NCBI RefSeq assembly: GCF_003544915.1
Contig: NZ_CP032097.1
Span: 1,674,001 to 1,738,000 of the forward strand
DNA length: 64,000 nt
Reading direction: 5' to 3'
Origin: Arcobacter ellisii
GTDB lineage: Bacteria > Campylobacterota > Campylobacteria > Campylobacterales > Arcobacteraceae
Shown: positions 47,427 through 58,000 of the stretch, in pieces
Numbering within the stretch: the first letter of the stretch is position 1
How the letters are laid out: the number at the start of each line of letters is the position of its first letter
Translations under genes and position numbers: made by a program
The notes under the pieces: model-generated
Told to the model about the DNA's origin: nothing
Database searches by the model: none
The model's input: only the letters and a program-made list of their open reading frames with translations

Positions 47427-48455
47427 CTAACCTTTGATTTGATACTTTTCTTTTGCGTTTTGGATTGCTTTATGAAGTCGTTTTTCAAACTCCTCTTTTG
47501 GTGGCAAAATCGTAAGATATTTAGCCACATGAATATCACTTTTTTCTAGTTCAAGAAGTTCTATTTGTTCTTGATTTTTATCACTACAAAGTATGATTCC
47601 CAAAGGTGTGTTTTCATCTTCTTCTTTTTCATACTTTTCTAAGTATTTCAAATACAACTCCATTTGCCCTTTATACTCTGCTTTAAATTTTCCTAGCTTT
47701 AAATCAAGTGCTATAAGTCTTTTTAGTTTTCGATTATAAAAAAGTAAATCTATATAAAAGTCATCTTCTCCAATTTGAACTCTTTTTTGTCGTGCTATAA
47801 AAGAAAATCCATTTCCAAGCTCCAAAATAAAGTTTTCAATATCTCTTAAAATCGCATCTTCTAAATCTTTTTCCAAATATCTATCATTTAGTTCTAAAAA
47901 GTCTAAAACATAAGGGTCTTTTAAAACCATATTAGGAGTTACAACTCCCTCTTTTAGTTTTTCTATTTCATAAGATATAAGTTCATCAGGCTTTTTTGAT
48001 AAAACTGTTCTTTCATATAACATTGAGTCAATTCTATCATTTAGAGTTCTTGTACTCCACTTATCAAGTTTTGCCATTTCTATATAAAATGTTCTTTTTA
48101 ACTCATCTTCAATTGTTATTAAACTTCTTATATGTGTCCATGTCAATTGTGTACTCAGTGAGTACACAATCTTTTCATCACTAAAAACTTTATAAAATTT
48201 AATCATATGAAAAATATTTCTTTTTGAAAAACTACTTCCAAACTCTGCTACCAATTGTCTACTCACTGAGTGTACAATCTCATTTCCATAATCTGCCCTT
48301 GAGTTTTTAAGTATATCTTCATTGATTTTAAAACCTATTTGCCAATACATCAAAGTCAAAGATGAATTTACACTAATAGCAACTTGTTCTTTTGTAGATG
48401 CTATTAAAGATTTCAATTCAACAACTAAGTTTTTATTTTCTATTAGTTCACTCAA
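47427..48455 (-). CDS. YhcG/DUF1016 PD-(D/E)xK nuclease
   Basis: 342 aa. N-terminal DUF1016 helical region, then a nuclease core (YIDLLFYNRKLKRLIALDLK, with E/D-x-K at LDLKLGKFKAEYKGQ). Family members often sit inside type I systems between hsdS and hsdR, as here, and are suspected accessory nucleases. Two segments, EIVHSVSRQL and KIVYSLSTQL, are encoded by near-identical palindromic 25-mers. Confidence 0.88.
   Translation of the reverse strand: MSELIENKNLVVELKSLIASTKEQVAISVNSSLTLMYWQIGFKINEDILKNSRADYGNEIVHSVSRQLVAEFGSSFSKRNIFHMIKFYKVFSDEKIVYSLSTQLTWTHIRSLITIEDELKRTFYIEMAKLDKWSTRTLNDRIDSMLYERTVLSKKPDELISYEIEKLKEGVVTPNMVLKDPYVLDFLELNDRYLEKDLEDAILRDIENFILELGNGFSFIARQKRVQIGEDDFYIDLLFYNRKLKRLIALDLKLGKFKAEYKGQMELYLKYLEKYEKEEDENTPLGIILCSDKNQEQIELLELEKSDIHVAKYLTILPPKEEFEKRLHKAIQNAKEKYQIKG
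48146..48170. repeat. Perfect 25-nt inverted repeat inside the yhcG-like gene
   Basis: ATTGTGTACTCA, central G, TGAGTACACAAT: 12-bp perfect arms. A 25-base imperfect copy (two arm mismatches; four differences from the first) lies at 48254-48278, exactly 108 bases away and in the same reading frame. Confidence 0.8.
48254..48278. repeat. Second, imperfect copy of the yhcG palindrome
   Basis: ATTGTCTACTCA, C, TGAGTGTACAAT. Twenty-one of 25 bases match the copy at 48146. Both encode IV-x-S-x-S-x-QL in the same gene. Confidence 0.75.
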
Positions 48456-48472
48456 ATTTGACTCCTTTTTTA

Positions 48473-49798
48473 TTATAAAACTTCGATTTTCCCTGTAACT
48501 GTTTGGCTAATAAATGCCTCTTTTGCCTCTTTTAGTTTTGTGATACTCTGTTTTGTTTTTTCAATAGTATTATCAAAATGGATAAGTTTTTCATCTAGGT
48601 ATTTTGATATTTTTTGTTGTTCTTCTAATGATGGTAAAACAATTTTAAAATTATTTAAATTCCCTGTTGTTAATTGATTAATTGTAGATGATAAAAAACT
48701 TGCTGATTGTGCTTCAAATATATCAGAATTAAATATGTAAAATAAATACTTATTATACTTTGACCGAAAAATTGTCATAAAAGCACCAAATGTCAAATCT
48801 TGTGATTTTTCCGTTATTAAGGCATTTTTTCCAATTAAATTTCTACTTCCATTTCGTGAACAAATTAAGATATCATCAATTTTTGTTAATAATTTTTTAG
48901 GGATTACACTTTTAACATAAACATTATCTTCAAAAGTTATTCTTTTATTTTGAACATTAGATGACCTTAAAACTAATATACCTTCATTTTTATCAACAAC
49001 ATCAGTAGGAGAATAAGTTAGTCCAATAATAGCATCTCCTAAATACTTCAACTTTGTTAATTTCCAATCTTTAGGAATATCACCCAACCACTCTACACCA
49101 CTTGATTTCAGTTCATTTTCTTCTCTTTTGATAGTTTGAAGTTTTGAGTTTTGTTCAACTATTTTTAGTTTTCCCGTTACAACTTCACTTATCAAAGATT
49201 GTTTTGCTAGTTCTAGTTTTGAGATAAGTTGCTCTTTTTTTAAAATAGCTTCATCAAAGATTTTGCTTTTTTCATCTAAAAAATTTGCTATTTTTTGTTG
49301 TTCAAAAAAAGAACAAACTAAACTTTCTAAACTCATAAAATTTTCATTATTAATTGTATTTCTCAAACTTTTTGTATAGTTCAATAAAATATTCTGATTA
49401 TTTAGTGTTAAAAACCAATAGTAATAATATTTTGAATACAAATTTTTTACAATCAAATTTGTATAGGCAGATGAAATAATTCCTTGTGTATTAACATATC
49501 CAATTATTCTAGGTGTTACATCAATATCAAATAAACATAAAATTAATGAATCTTTTTCAACAATTTGGTATATACTAAAGCTACTTGGCATTTTTCCCAT
49601 ATTATTCATATTTCTTTCTATAACACCATTTAAAGTTAATGATAATACTTTATAATTGTCATAATTATCACCTACATTATTACTAATTCTTTTAAAAATA
49701 TATTTATTTTTATGATATTCCCAATCTTTTGGAATATCCCCCAACCACTCGACACCACTTGGTTTTAGTTCATTTTGTTCTCTAATACGATATTTCAT
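48473..49798 (-). CDS. hsdS: Type I restriction specificity subunit
   Basis: 441 aa. Two target-recognition domains (about residues 20-185 and 245-420), each opened by the same box SGVEWLGDIPKDW and followed by a conserved coiled helix (KIANFLDEKSKIFDEAILKK; KISKYLDEKLIHFDNTIEKT). Each domain reads half of a bipartite site. Start overlaps the hsdM stop (TAATG). The box is repeated at DNA level and could let domains be exchanged. Confidence 0.95.
   Translation of the reverse strand: MKYRIREQNELKPSGVEWLGDIPKDWEYHKNKYIFKRISNNVGDNYDNYKVLSLTLNGVIERNMNNMGKMPSSFSIYQIVEKDSLILCLFDIDVTPRIIGYVNTQGIISSAYTNLIVKNLYSKYYYYWFLTLNNQNILLNYTKSLRNTINNENFMSLESLVCSFFEQQKIANFLDEKSKIFDEAILKKEQLISKLELAKQSLISEVVTGKLKIVEQNSKLQTIKREENELKSSGVEWLGDIPKDWKLTKLKYLGDAIIGLTYSPTDVVDKNEGILVLRSSNVQNKRITFEDNVYVKSVIPKKLLTKIDDILICSRNGSRNLIGKNALITEKSQDLTFGAFMTIFRSKYNKYLFYIFNSDIFEAQSASFLSSTINQLTTGNLNNFKIVLPSLEEQQKISKYLDEKLIHFDNTIEKTKQSITKLKEAKEAFISQTVTGKIEVL
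49062..49125. repeat. HsdS domain-boundary direct repeat, copy 1
   Basis: ~64 bases nearly matching 49718-49782; encodes NELKSSGVEWLGDIPKDWK of the second half of HsdS. Confidence 0.75.
49718..49782. repeat. HsdS domain-boundary direct repeat, copy 2
   Basis: Encodes NELKPSGVEWLGDIPKDWE of the first half of HsdS; about 656 bases from copy 1, same orientation. Confidence 0.75.
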
Positions 49799-51627
49799 TA
49801 GGCTAATAACTCTTTTAAATCATCATTTATACTTGATTCTAGTTCTCTAATTTCTTTCATAATATCTTCAAAACTTTCAAGTTTTTTGTACTCATAAAAG
49901 TGTCTTGTAAAGGGTATTTCATATCCAATATTTTCAAATGTACTTTCATCCATCCAAGCTGAAACCAAGTGAGGTTTTACCTCTTCTTTAAAATACTCTT
50001 TTATATCTTTTTTAAGAGGTATTGACTCTGTATCTTTTGCTATTAGTAGGTTTAGTTCTGTTGGTTTTAGTTTGATTTTTAGGTATTTTACAAATTCATT
50101 TCGTGAACTAAACTCTATTTTTTCATCTTCTATTTTTTGTAAAACTTTTGCTATTTCCTCTTTTTTATCCAAGCTTTCAAACTTCTCATCATCTTTTAAC
50201 TCTTCAAGATTTTTTGGTCGTTCAATTGTGATTTTTGTATATCCAAAATCACTATTATCAAAGATTTTTGAATATTTTGACTCTTGAAAAGTTTGATAGA
50301 TTTTTTCTATTTCATCTATTTGTGTTTTATCTATAAACTTTCTTTTGCTTCCAAGGGATTTTCTCATAGGCTTTGAAAAATCACTTGCATTTACAAGCTC
50401 TATTTTTCCTCTTCTTTTTTCCTCTTTTTTATTTGTAAGTACCCAAATATAAGTAGAAATTCCCGTATTATAAAAAAGGTCAGTTGGAAGTGAGATGATT
50501 CCTTCTAACATATCAGATTCGATTATCCATTTTCGGATATTACTCTCACCTCCACCTGCATCACCTGTAAAAAGAGGTGAACCATTGAAGATGATAGCTA
50601 TTCGACTTCCGTTTTCATCATCTACCATTTTACTTATCATATTTTGTAAAAAAAGAAGCGAACCATCACTAACTCTAGGAACTCCTGCACCAAATCTTCC
50701 TGCAAATCCATAAGTTGTGTGTTCAGTTGTTACATAACTTTGCTCTTTTTTCCACTGCACTCCAAAAGGTGGATTTGAAATCAAATACCGATAATGTTTA
50801 CCTTTGTGTCCATCATCTGTTAGTGTATTTCCAAAAACTATGTTGTTTGTATCTTGCCCTTTTATAAGCATATCAGCTTTACAAATCGCATAAGATTCGT
50901 CGTTTATCTCTTGTCCGTATAGTTCTACTTTGGCATCTTTGTTCTGCTCTAAAATATACTTTTGCCCAACAGATAACATGCCTCCCGTTCCACAACAAAA
51001 GTCAGCTATTGAGATAACTTTCCCTTTTGTTTTTATCTCATCACTTTTCCCCATAAAAAGCATTTTCATACAAAGTTCGATTACTTCCCTTGGTGTGTAG
51101 TGGTCTCCTGCTTCTGCATTTTCTTTGAACTTTCTTATAAGCTCTTCAAAGATATAACCCATAGTTTGATTATCCACTCTATTTGGGTGCAAATCTACGT
51201 TTTTAAACTCTTGTATTACATGATAAAGTTGATTGTTTTTTGCTAGTTTGTCTATGTCTTTGTTGAAATCAAAGTGAGCGATAATATCTTTAATATTTGA
51301 AGAAAAACCTTGTAAATAAGCTATGAAGTTCTCTTTTAAATGGTCTTGGTCATCACATAAATTATCAAAACCAAAAGCTGAAATATTGTAAAAATCAAGC
51401 CCATCAAGTTCTGTTTTGATAAGTTCTTCTTGGGACTGTTCAGGAATATTTTTATATAAATTATAAGCTTTTAAAATATCCTCTTTTTTTTCAGAGATTA
51501 TCTCGTCAAATCTTTTGATTACACACATAGGTAAGATTACATCACCATATTTTTCAGGTTTGTAAACTCCCCTTAAACTCTCTGCTATTTGCCATATTAG
51601 ATTTATTTTATCGTTGAAATTTATCAC
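49798..51627 (-). CDS. hsdM: Type I DNA methyltransferase subunit
   Basis: 609 aa. N6-adenine methylase: N-terminal HsdM helices, AdoMet motif I ADFCCGTGGML, catalytic motif IV SNPPFGVQW, and a C-terminal coiled region that contacts HsdS. First gene of hsdM-hsdS-yhcG-hsdR; the 71-base upstream gap holds its promoter. Confidence 0.96.
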   Translation of the reverse strand: MINFNDKINLIWQIAESLRGVYKPEKYGDVILPMCVIKRFDEIISEKKEDILKAYNLYKNIPEQSQEELIKTELDGLDFYNISAFGFDNLCDDQDHLKENFIAYLQGFSSNIKDIIAHFDFNKDIDKLAKNNQLYHVIQEFKNVDLHPNRVDNQTMGYIFEELIRKFKENAEAGDHYTPREVIELCMKMLFMGKSDEIKTKGKVISIADFCCGTGGMLSVGQKYILEQNKDAKVELYGQEINDESYAICKADMLIKGQDTNNIVFGNTLTDDGHKGKHYRYLISNPPFGVQWKKEQSYVTTEHTTYGFAGRFGAGVPRVSDGSLLFLQNMISKMVDDENGSRIAIIFNGSPLFTGDAGGGESNIRKWIIESDMLEGIISLPTDLFYNTGISTYIWVLTNKKEEKRRGKIELVNASDFSKPMRKSLGSKRKFIDKTQIDEIEKIYQTFQESKYSKIFDNSDFGYTKITIERPKNLEELKDDEKFESLDKKEEIAKVLQKIEDEKIEFSSRNEFVKYLKIKLKPTELNLLIAKDTESIPLKKDIKEYFKEEVKPHLVSAWMDESTFENIGYEIPFTRHFYEYKKLESFEDIMKEIRELESSINDDLKELLA

Positions 51628-51698
51628 TATTTATTCTCTTTTTCATTAATTAGTATTTATTATATTGTTTTAGAAGTAAATATAAAGTTATTTTTTTA

Positions 51699-52934
51699 TT
51701 ATTTTCCCAATTTTCCTGCTAAAAAGCCGCTAGAAAAAGACCATTGGAGATTATATCCGCCACAAGGTCCATCTATATTTACAACTTCCCCACAAAAGTA
51801 CAAACCATCTATTATTTTACTTTGCATAGTTTTTGAATCTATCTCTTTTAGTTCTACTCCACCTCTTGTAATCATAGCATTTTTAAATCCCTCATGACCT
51901 ATGATTGTAAAAGGTGTCCAAGCCAAAGTTTTAACTAATTTTTCTCTTTTAAACCCTTCAATTTGTTTAAATCGTAAACTTGTATCAATTTCACAAATAT
52001 TTAAAATTTCAGTTGCTACACTTGTTGCTAGTAGAGTTTCTAAATTTTCTAAGATAGTATGTGTTGGATTTTTTGCTATTTCATTCTTTAGATGAGAAAA
52101 AATCTCTTCTTCATTTTTACCTTTTAAAAAGTTTATCAAAAGTGGAACTTCATTGTATTTTTCTAAAATAGGAGTAATTTCTCTAGCAAAATCCAAAATA
52201 ACTGGACCTCTTAAACCCTCTTTTGTGAAAATCAAATCACCTACAAGTTTTAAATTTTTATACTTTGGAATATTAACTTTTAAGATAGCTTTTGCGATTG
52301 TATCAGCTTTACAAGAAGCAAAGTTTTTCTCTTTTGTCATTAGTGGCATCATAGCTGGATGAGTTGAAGTAATACTGTGACCAAAATCTTTTGCATAGAT
52401 ATATCCATCACCAGTTGCACCAAGAATTGGATAACCCAAACCTCCAGTTGCTATGATGATATTTTTTGATTTATAGGTTTTGTCTTTTGAAGTTATGATA
52501 AAAATATCTTCTTCTTTTTTTATAGTTTCAATAGCAACTGAACATTCAACATCTACACCAACTCTTTTTAGTTCTTCATCTAAAGCACTTAAAATTATAC
52601 TTGAACTGTGATTTACAGGAAATACTCTAAAACCATCCCTAGCTATTGTTTCAACTCCAATTTTAGCAAAAAAATCTCTTAAGTCAGTTGCATTAAAAAC
52701 TTCCAAAGCATGACTCATAAAACGACCATTTTTACCAAACTTTGCCATAAACTCTTCAGTTGATAAAGTATTTGTAAGATTACATTTCCCTCCACCAGTA
52801 GCTTTTAATTTAGCTGCAATTTTTGGAAGTTTTTCAAGAAGTAAAACCGAGTTCTTTTCACTAGCACAACTAATACTTGCTAAAATTCCAGCAGGTCCAC
52901 CACCAAGTACTATACAATCATAAATATCATTCAA
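51699..52934 (-). CDS. HI0933/YhiN family FAD-dependent oxidoreductase
   Basis: 411 aa. Rossmann start CIVLGGGPAGILASISCA, KLKATGGGKCNLTNT, IIATGGLGYPILGATGDGY, and the end YFCGEVVNIDGPCGGYNLQWSFSSGFLAG. Family of flavoproteins of unknown substrate. 60 bases behind the guanidine operon; may be read through but is probably unrelated. Confidence 0.9.
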   Translation of the reverse strand: MNDIYDCIVLGGGPAGILASISCASEKNSVLLLEKLPKIAAKLKATGGGKCNLTNTLSTEEFMAKFGKNGRFMSHALEVFNATDLRDFFAKIGVETIARDGFRVFPVNHSSSIILSALDEELKRVGVDVECSVAIETIKKEEDIFIITSKDKTYKSKNIIIATGGLGYPILGATGDGYIYAKDFGHSITSTHPAMMPLMTKEKNFASCKADTIAKAILKVNIPKYKNLKLVGDLIFTKEGLRGPVILDFAREITPILEKYNEVPLLINFLKGKNEEEIFSHLKNEIAKNPTHTILENLETLLATSVATEILNICEIDTSLRFKQIEGFKREKLVKTLAWTPFTIIGHEGFKNAMITRGGVELKEIDSKTMQSKIIDGLYFCGEVVNIDGPCGGYNLQWSFSSGFLAGKLGK

Positions 52935-52994
52935 ATTAATCTCTTTATATTTTTTTCGTATTATATATAAAGCTTTAAGTGCATCTTCTTAATA

Positions 52995-53321
52995 CTATGA
53001 TATTTTTAAGCCTACAATTCCAATCAAAATAAAAAGTATAGAGATGATTTTTTGAAAATTCAAAACACCATTTAGATAAAAATACTCTATTAAAACCAAA
53101 CTAACTATTCCTATTGCACACCAAATTGCATAAGTAAAACTAACTGGTAATACTTTCATCGCTTTTGAAAGAAGGAAAAAACTTGAAACTACCAAACATA
53201 AAGTCAAGATAGTAGGAATTGGTTTTGAAAAACCTTCACTATATTTCAAACCAATTGCCCAAAAAGCTTCAAGAAGTCCAGCTATAAAAAGATAAATCCA
53301 AGCTACTGTTGTTGCTGACAT
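52995..53321 (-). CDS. gdx: SMR-family guanidinium exporter (Gdx/SugE type)
   Basis: 108 aa, four membrane helices. FIAGLLEAFWAIGLKYSEGF carries the central Glu and the W...GLKYS pattern that marks the Gdx subtype, as opposed to EmrE multidrug pumps. Family knowledge: Gdx exchanges guanidinium for protons. Its position as last gene in a guanidine operon fits. Start overlaps the preceding gene by 19 bases. Confidence 0.9.
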   Translation of the reverse strand: MSATTVAWIYLFIAGLLEAFWAIGLKYSEGFSKPIPTILTLCLVVSSFFLLSKAMKVLPVSFTYAIWCAIGIVSLVLIEYFYLNGVLNFQKIISILFILIGIVGLKIS

Positions 53322-53704
53322 AAGAAGTTTCTCCAGCTTCCTAAACTTGTTATCTCTTTTGAGTTTTTTACATAATCTGCTTCACATAAAAAGCCATAAA
53401 CACTACTTTCATCTTCTAGAAAAACAGTTCCTATTCCAAGTGGACTTGCTATTTGTTTCATAAACTTTCCAAAGTTTTCTACTTTCATAGACCAAACTTC
53501 AAGCTCTAATTGGCTTTTAACAGAACTATCATAAATCATACCAGGTCTGATTGGAGTTTTGTTTTCAAGTAAAAAAAGTCTATAACCTTTTTTTGTTTTA
53601 CACTTTTTTACAAAAGTTGCATCAAGCTCAGTTAATTGCCAATTTAAAGGCAAACTACTCATATGAGCTCCACAAACACCTATTAAAATCTCATTTTCAT
53701 TCAT
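53303..53704 (-). CDS. Stand-alone C-terminal domain of allophanate hydrolase
   Basis: 133 aa. The order LIGVCGAHMSSLPLNWQL...KCKTKKGYRLFLLENKTPIRPGMIYD...ELEVWSMKVENFGKF...GIGTVFLEDESSVYGFLCE corresponds to the second domain of ordinary ~600-aa allophanate hydrolases, which acts on N-carboxycarbamate after the amidase step. Here it is a separate gene, one base after the amidase stop, with its own start. Not a fragment: length and end match the domain. Confidence 0.85.
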   Translation of the reverse strand: MNENEILIGVCGAHMSSLPLNWQLTELDATFVKKCKTKKGYRLFLLENKTPIRPGMIYDSSVKSQLELEVWSMKVENFGKFMKQIASPLGIGTVFLEDESSVYGFLCEADYVKNSKEITSLGSWRNFLCQQQQ

Positions 53705-53705
53705 C

Positions 53706-55034
53706 TTAAACTCCTAAGTATTTTGAAGCGTAACTTAATAGTTTTTCTTCTTCAAAGTTTTTTGCTACAACTGTAACTCCAAAAGGTAAACCATTTGTTC
53801 TATTTCCAGCAGGAACTGCAATTGCAGATAAATCAAGTAGATTCATATAGTTTGTGTAATATCCAAGATTTGTATTTAGTTCTATTGGATTATTGTTTAC
53901 TTCTTCTATTTTATAAATCGTTCCCGTTGTTGGTGTTAGCATAAATTCAAACTCTTCAAACAACTTCTCAGCTTTTTTTCTATTTTTTTTCAAGATATAT
54001 TCTGATTCAAAATAGTTGATAGCATTTATATTTTCTCCACCACTTATAATTTTTCTAACTGTTGGCTCAACAATTTGGGGAGTTTTTGTAATAACATCTT
54101 TTATAGCTATAAATCTCTCAACTACCCAAGGTCCACTATAAAGTAAATTTGCACTTTCATTAAATGGCTCATAATCAATCTCAAAAGCCTTTCCACCAAG
54201 TGATTCAAACTTTTTAACAGCCTCTTCAAATAGTTTTTTTGCTTCCTCATCACCAAAGAATTTTAGTTGCTCTTTTTTTGGAATTGCAAAAGAGAATTTT
54301 GCTTTTTCTTCACACTCTACTTTCTCATAAACTCTACTATAAATATCTTCTTCATCACAAGCATTTACTATTTCAAATACCTCTTTGATACTATCTAGCT
54401 CTTTTGCAAATACTGTCACACAATCCAAACTTCTACAAGCTGGAACAACTCCAGAAGTGCTAAGAACTCCTTTTGTAGCTTTTAATCCTATTAGATTATT
54501 AAAAGCTGCTGGTACTCTTCCACTTCCTGCTGTATCAGTTCCTAGTGAAAAACTAGCCATTTCAAGAGCTACTGAAACAGCACTTCCAGAGCTTGAACCA
54601 CCTGAAATATACTCTTTGTTTATTGAGTTTTTACACTCTCCATAAGGACTTCTAGTTCCCACAAGTCCAGTTGCAAATTGGTCAAGATTTGTTTTTCCTA
54701 TTGGAATTGCACCAGCTTGGATTAATTTTTCAACCACAAAAGCTGATTTTTTTGGAATATAAGAAAATTCAGGACAAGCAGCAGTTGTAGGAATACCAAC
54801 TAAATCAATATTATCTTTTATGGCAAAAGGAATACCATAAAGTGGTAAATCCTCTATATTTTTATCTTCAAGATTTTTTAAATAAAAGCTTAATTCTTCT
54901 TCATTTAAAGTATAAATCCAAATATTATAATCTCTTGTTTGTTCTATTTTTGAAAAAATAGATGAAACTACCTCTTTTACTGTAGTTTCACCACTTAAAT
55001 ATTTTGCTTTTAAATCTTTTATATTTAGATTCAT
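53706..55034 (-). CDS. atzF: Allophanate hydrolase, amidase subunit
   Basis: 442 aa. Amidase signature: Lys in YGIPFAIKDNIDLVGIP, Ser-rich ISGGSSSGSAVSVALEM, GTDTAGSGRVPAAFNNLIGL. The last matches allophanate hydrolases rather than GatA. Deaminates allophanate to ammonia and N-carboxycarbamate. The usual C-terminal domain is absent here and encoded by the next gene. Start overlaps the carboxylase stop by four bases (ATGA). Confidence 0.9.
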   Translation of the reverse strand: MNLNIKDLKAKYLSGETTVKEVVSSIFSKIEQTRDYNIWIYTLNEEELSFYLKNLEDKNIEDLPLYGIPFAIKDNIDLVGIPTTAACPEFSYIPKKSAFVVEKLIQAGAIPIGKTNLDQFATGLVGTRSPYGECKNSINKEYISGGSSSGSAVSVALEMASFSLGTDTAGSGRVPAAFNNLIGLKATKGVLSTSGVVPACRSLDCVTVFAKELDSIKEVFEIVNACDEEDIYSRVYEKVECEEKAKFSFAIPKKEQLKFFGDEEAKKLFEEAVKKFESLGGKAFEIDYEPFNESANLLYSGPWVVERFIAIKDVITKTPQIVEPTVRKIISGGENINAINYFESEYILKKNRKKAEKLFEEFEFMLTPTTGTIYKIEEVNNNPIELNTNLGYYTNYMNLLDLSAIAVPAGNRTNGLPFGVTVVAKNFEEEKLLSYASKYLGV

Positions 55035-58000
55035 TTTTCATCCTTTTTGATTATTACTAGAACATCACCAGAATTTATATTATCACCCTCTTTAAAAAGA
55101 ATTTTTTCTACAGTTCCACTAATATTTGTCTCAATATCTACTTCCATTTTCATTGATTCTAAGATAACTAAAACTTCACCAACTTTTACCTTATCACCCT
55201 CTTTTACTTCAATTTTCCAAATATTTCCAGACATGATTGATTCAACTGCTTCTTCATTTTCATTTAAAATGATTTCATCTTTTACTTCAATAACTTCTGT
55301 TTGAACATTAAACTTATCTAGTCCTTTTTCTTTCCACATCAATCTTTCATCTTCAAAAGCTTGTTTTCTCATATCTTGGAAAGTTGTATGCTCTTTTTTG
55401 TTGTTTTCTAAAAACTCTTTATACTCTTTTAATTTAAATGTTCCATTTTCAATTTTTAAAGGATATTTTCCATATAAAAACTTCTCTCTAATCTCATGTA
55501 ACTCATCACTTGAAACTAAATAAAATTTAACTTGGTCAAAAAATCTTAATAACCAAGGTTTAGTAAACTCATTTGTAGTTCTATATGTGTTCCACATTTG
55601 TAAAGTTCTTCCAAAAAGTTGATAACCTCCTGGTCCTTCCATACCATAAACACACATATAAGCCCCACCAATTCCAACAGAGTTTTGAGCTGTCCAAGTT
55701 CTAGCTGGATTATATTTTGTTGTAACCATTCTATGGGCTGGATTTAGTGGAGTTGCAACTGGAGCTCCTAAATAAACATCACCTAATCCCATAACTAAAT
55801 AGGAAGCATCTAAGATAATTTTTTGAACTTCATTTACATCTTTTAAACCATTTATTCTTCTAATAAAATCGATATTTGAAGGACACCAAGGTGCATTTGG
55901 TCGTACTCCTTGCTGATATTTATCAATTGCTAGTTGAATTGAAGGGTCATTCCATGAAAGAGGCAGATAAACAGTTCTTGAATTTACCTCTAAATTTTCA
56001 ATATCTCCTAAAGAGTTTATTGCATTTTCCACTAACTCTAAAATTTCATTTCTATCTAGTTTTAAAGAGTTAAAATGTATTTGTAAACTTCTAATACCTG
56101 GAGTTAAATCAATAATTGAATTTAAGTTTTTATCTTCAATATAACTCATTAAAGCATGGATAAAAAATCTAAGTTCAATATCAAGTTTTAACTCTCCAGC
56201 TTCAACTAAAACAAACTCATTTCCAGCACTTCTAATAACAATATCTAAATCTAACTCTTTATATTTGATTGTTTTTATAATTGGTGTTGCATTTTCTTCA
56301 TCAAAATCTATTATAAAATCTTCTAGTTTTGGTAAAAGACTATTTGTTTTAATAGCTTCTTCATAAACTTTGTTCATCAAATCTGCATTTTCTAAACTAA
56401 CTGGTTTAAACTTGATTTTATCACCTGTTTTAAGCTGACCAATTTTATGTAATTCACAAGAAATTATCGTAGCTGGACAAACAAATCCACCAAGACTTGG
56501 ACCATCAGGTCCTAAAATAACTGGCATATCTCCTGTAAAATCTATTGTTCCAAAAGCATAAGCATTGTCATGTATATTTGAAGGGTGAAGTCCAGCTTCT
56601 CCTCCATCATTTCTTGCCCATTTTGGAGTTGGTCCGATTAGTCTAACTCCTGTTCGGCTTGAGTTAAAGTGAACTTCCCAAGAAGTAGCAAAAAACTCTT
56701 TTATATCAACACTTGTAAAAAAATCAGGACTTCCATGTGGCCCATAAACAACACCAATTTCCCACTCATTTACTAAAGTAAGTCTGTTTACTAACTCTTC
56801 ATAAACCTCATCTTTAGTTTCAAAATAGTTTAATACATCCCCAGCTTTTAAAGCTCGTCCACCATGTCCACCAAACTCACCTAAAGTGAATGTTGAAGCA
56901 CTTCCAAGATATGAAGCCACATCAAAGCCACCTTTTATAGCTAGATAAGTTCTATTTCCATTTCCAACAACTTTTTTAAACTCTAAAACATCATTTTCAT
57001 TTATATTTATAGCTTTATACATCTCTACACTATTTCCATTTAGTGTAACTTGCATATTTGCTCCACCAAATGCAATAGTTGTAGAATTTCTAAATTTAAA
57101 AGTTGCTCCTATAAAAGTCATTTCTATAAAAGCAGCTTTTTCATCATTTTTTAATAGATGATTTAAAAGTCTTGGTGTTAGATTATCCATTGCACCAGAT
57201 GGTGGAATACCAACTGCCCAAAAATTTTGTCGTGCTGGATAATCTTGAATAGTAGTCATTGTTCCTGATTTTAAAATATCAACTTTAAAAGGTTTGTATT
57301 CTAACTTTTCTAAAACTTTTGTATAAAAACTTGAATTTACGAAAAAGTCTTGTTTTAAAATAGTTTGCAAGTATGAAAGATTTGATTCAATTCCATAAAT
57401 TTTTGAAGTTTTTAAAACCTCTTGTAGTTTTGTTAAATTTTCTTCTCTAGTATCACTATATGAAATCAATTTTGCTAAAAGTGGGTCATAAAATGGACTA
57501 ACTTCACATCCATCTTCAATCCAAGTATCTATTCTAAGATTTTTTGGGAACTCAACTTTTGTAATAAGTCCAGTACTAGGTTGGAAATTTTTACTTGTAT
57601 CTTCTGCATAAACTCTTAGTTGAATTGCATGACCTTTTGGATTGTGAATATAATCAAGTAGTGGTTTATTATCACCATACGCTATTTTTATCATCCACTC
57701 AACTAAATCAACTCCACAAACCTCTTCAGTAATTCCATGTTCAACTTGTAATCTTGTATTTACTTCTAAAAAGTAAAATTTATTTGTTTTTGTATCATAG
57801 ATATACTCAACAGTTCCAGCACTTTTATAGTTTACTGCAAGTGCTAATTTTCTTGAAGCTTCAAACAATTCAGTTCTTAACTCATCACTAATATTTGGAG
57901 CAGGAGTTTCTTCTATAACTTTTTGGTTTCTTCGCTGTATTGAACAATCTCTCTCACCTAAAGTTTTTACATTTCCATTTCCATCACCAAAAATTTGAAC

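Noticed and set aside
53303-53704. Degraded fragment of allophanate hydrolase
   Set aside because: The frame is complete, ends as the domain should and is tightly coupled to neighbours, so it reads as an intact gene.
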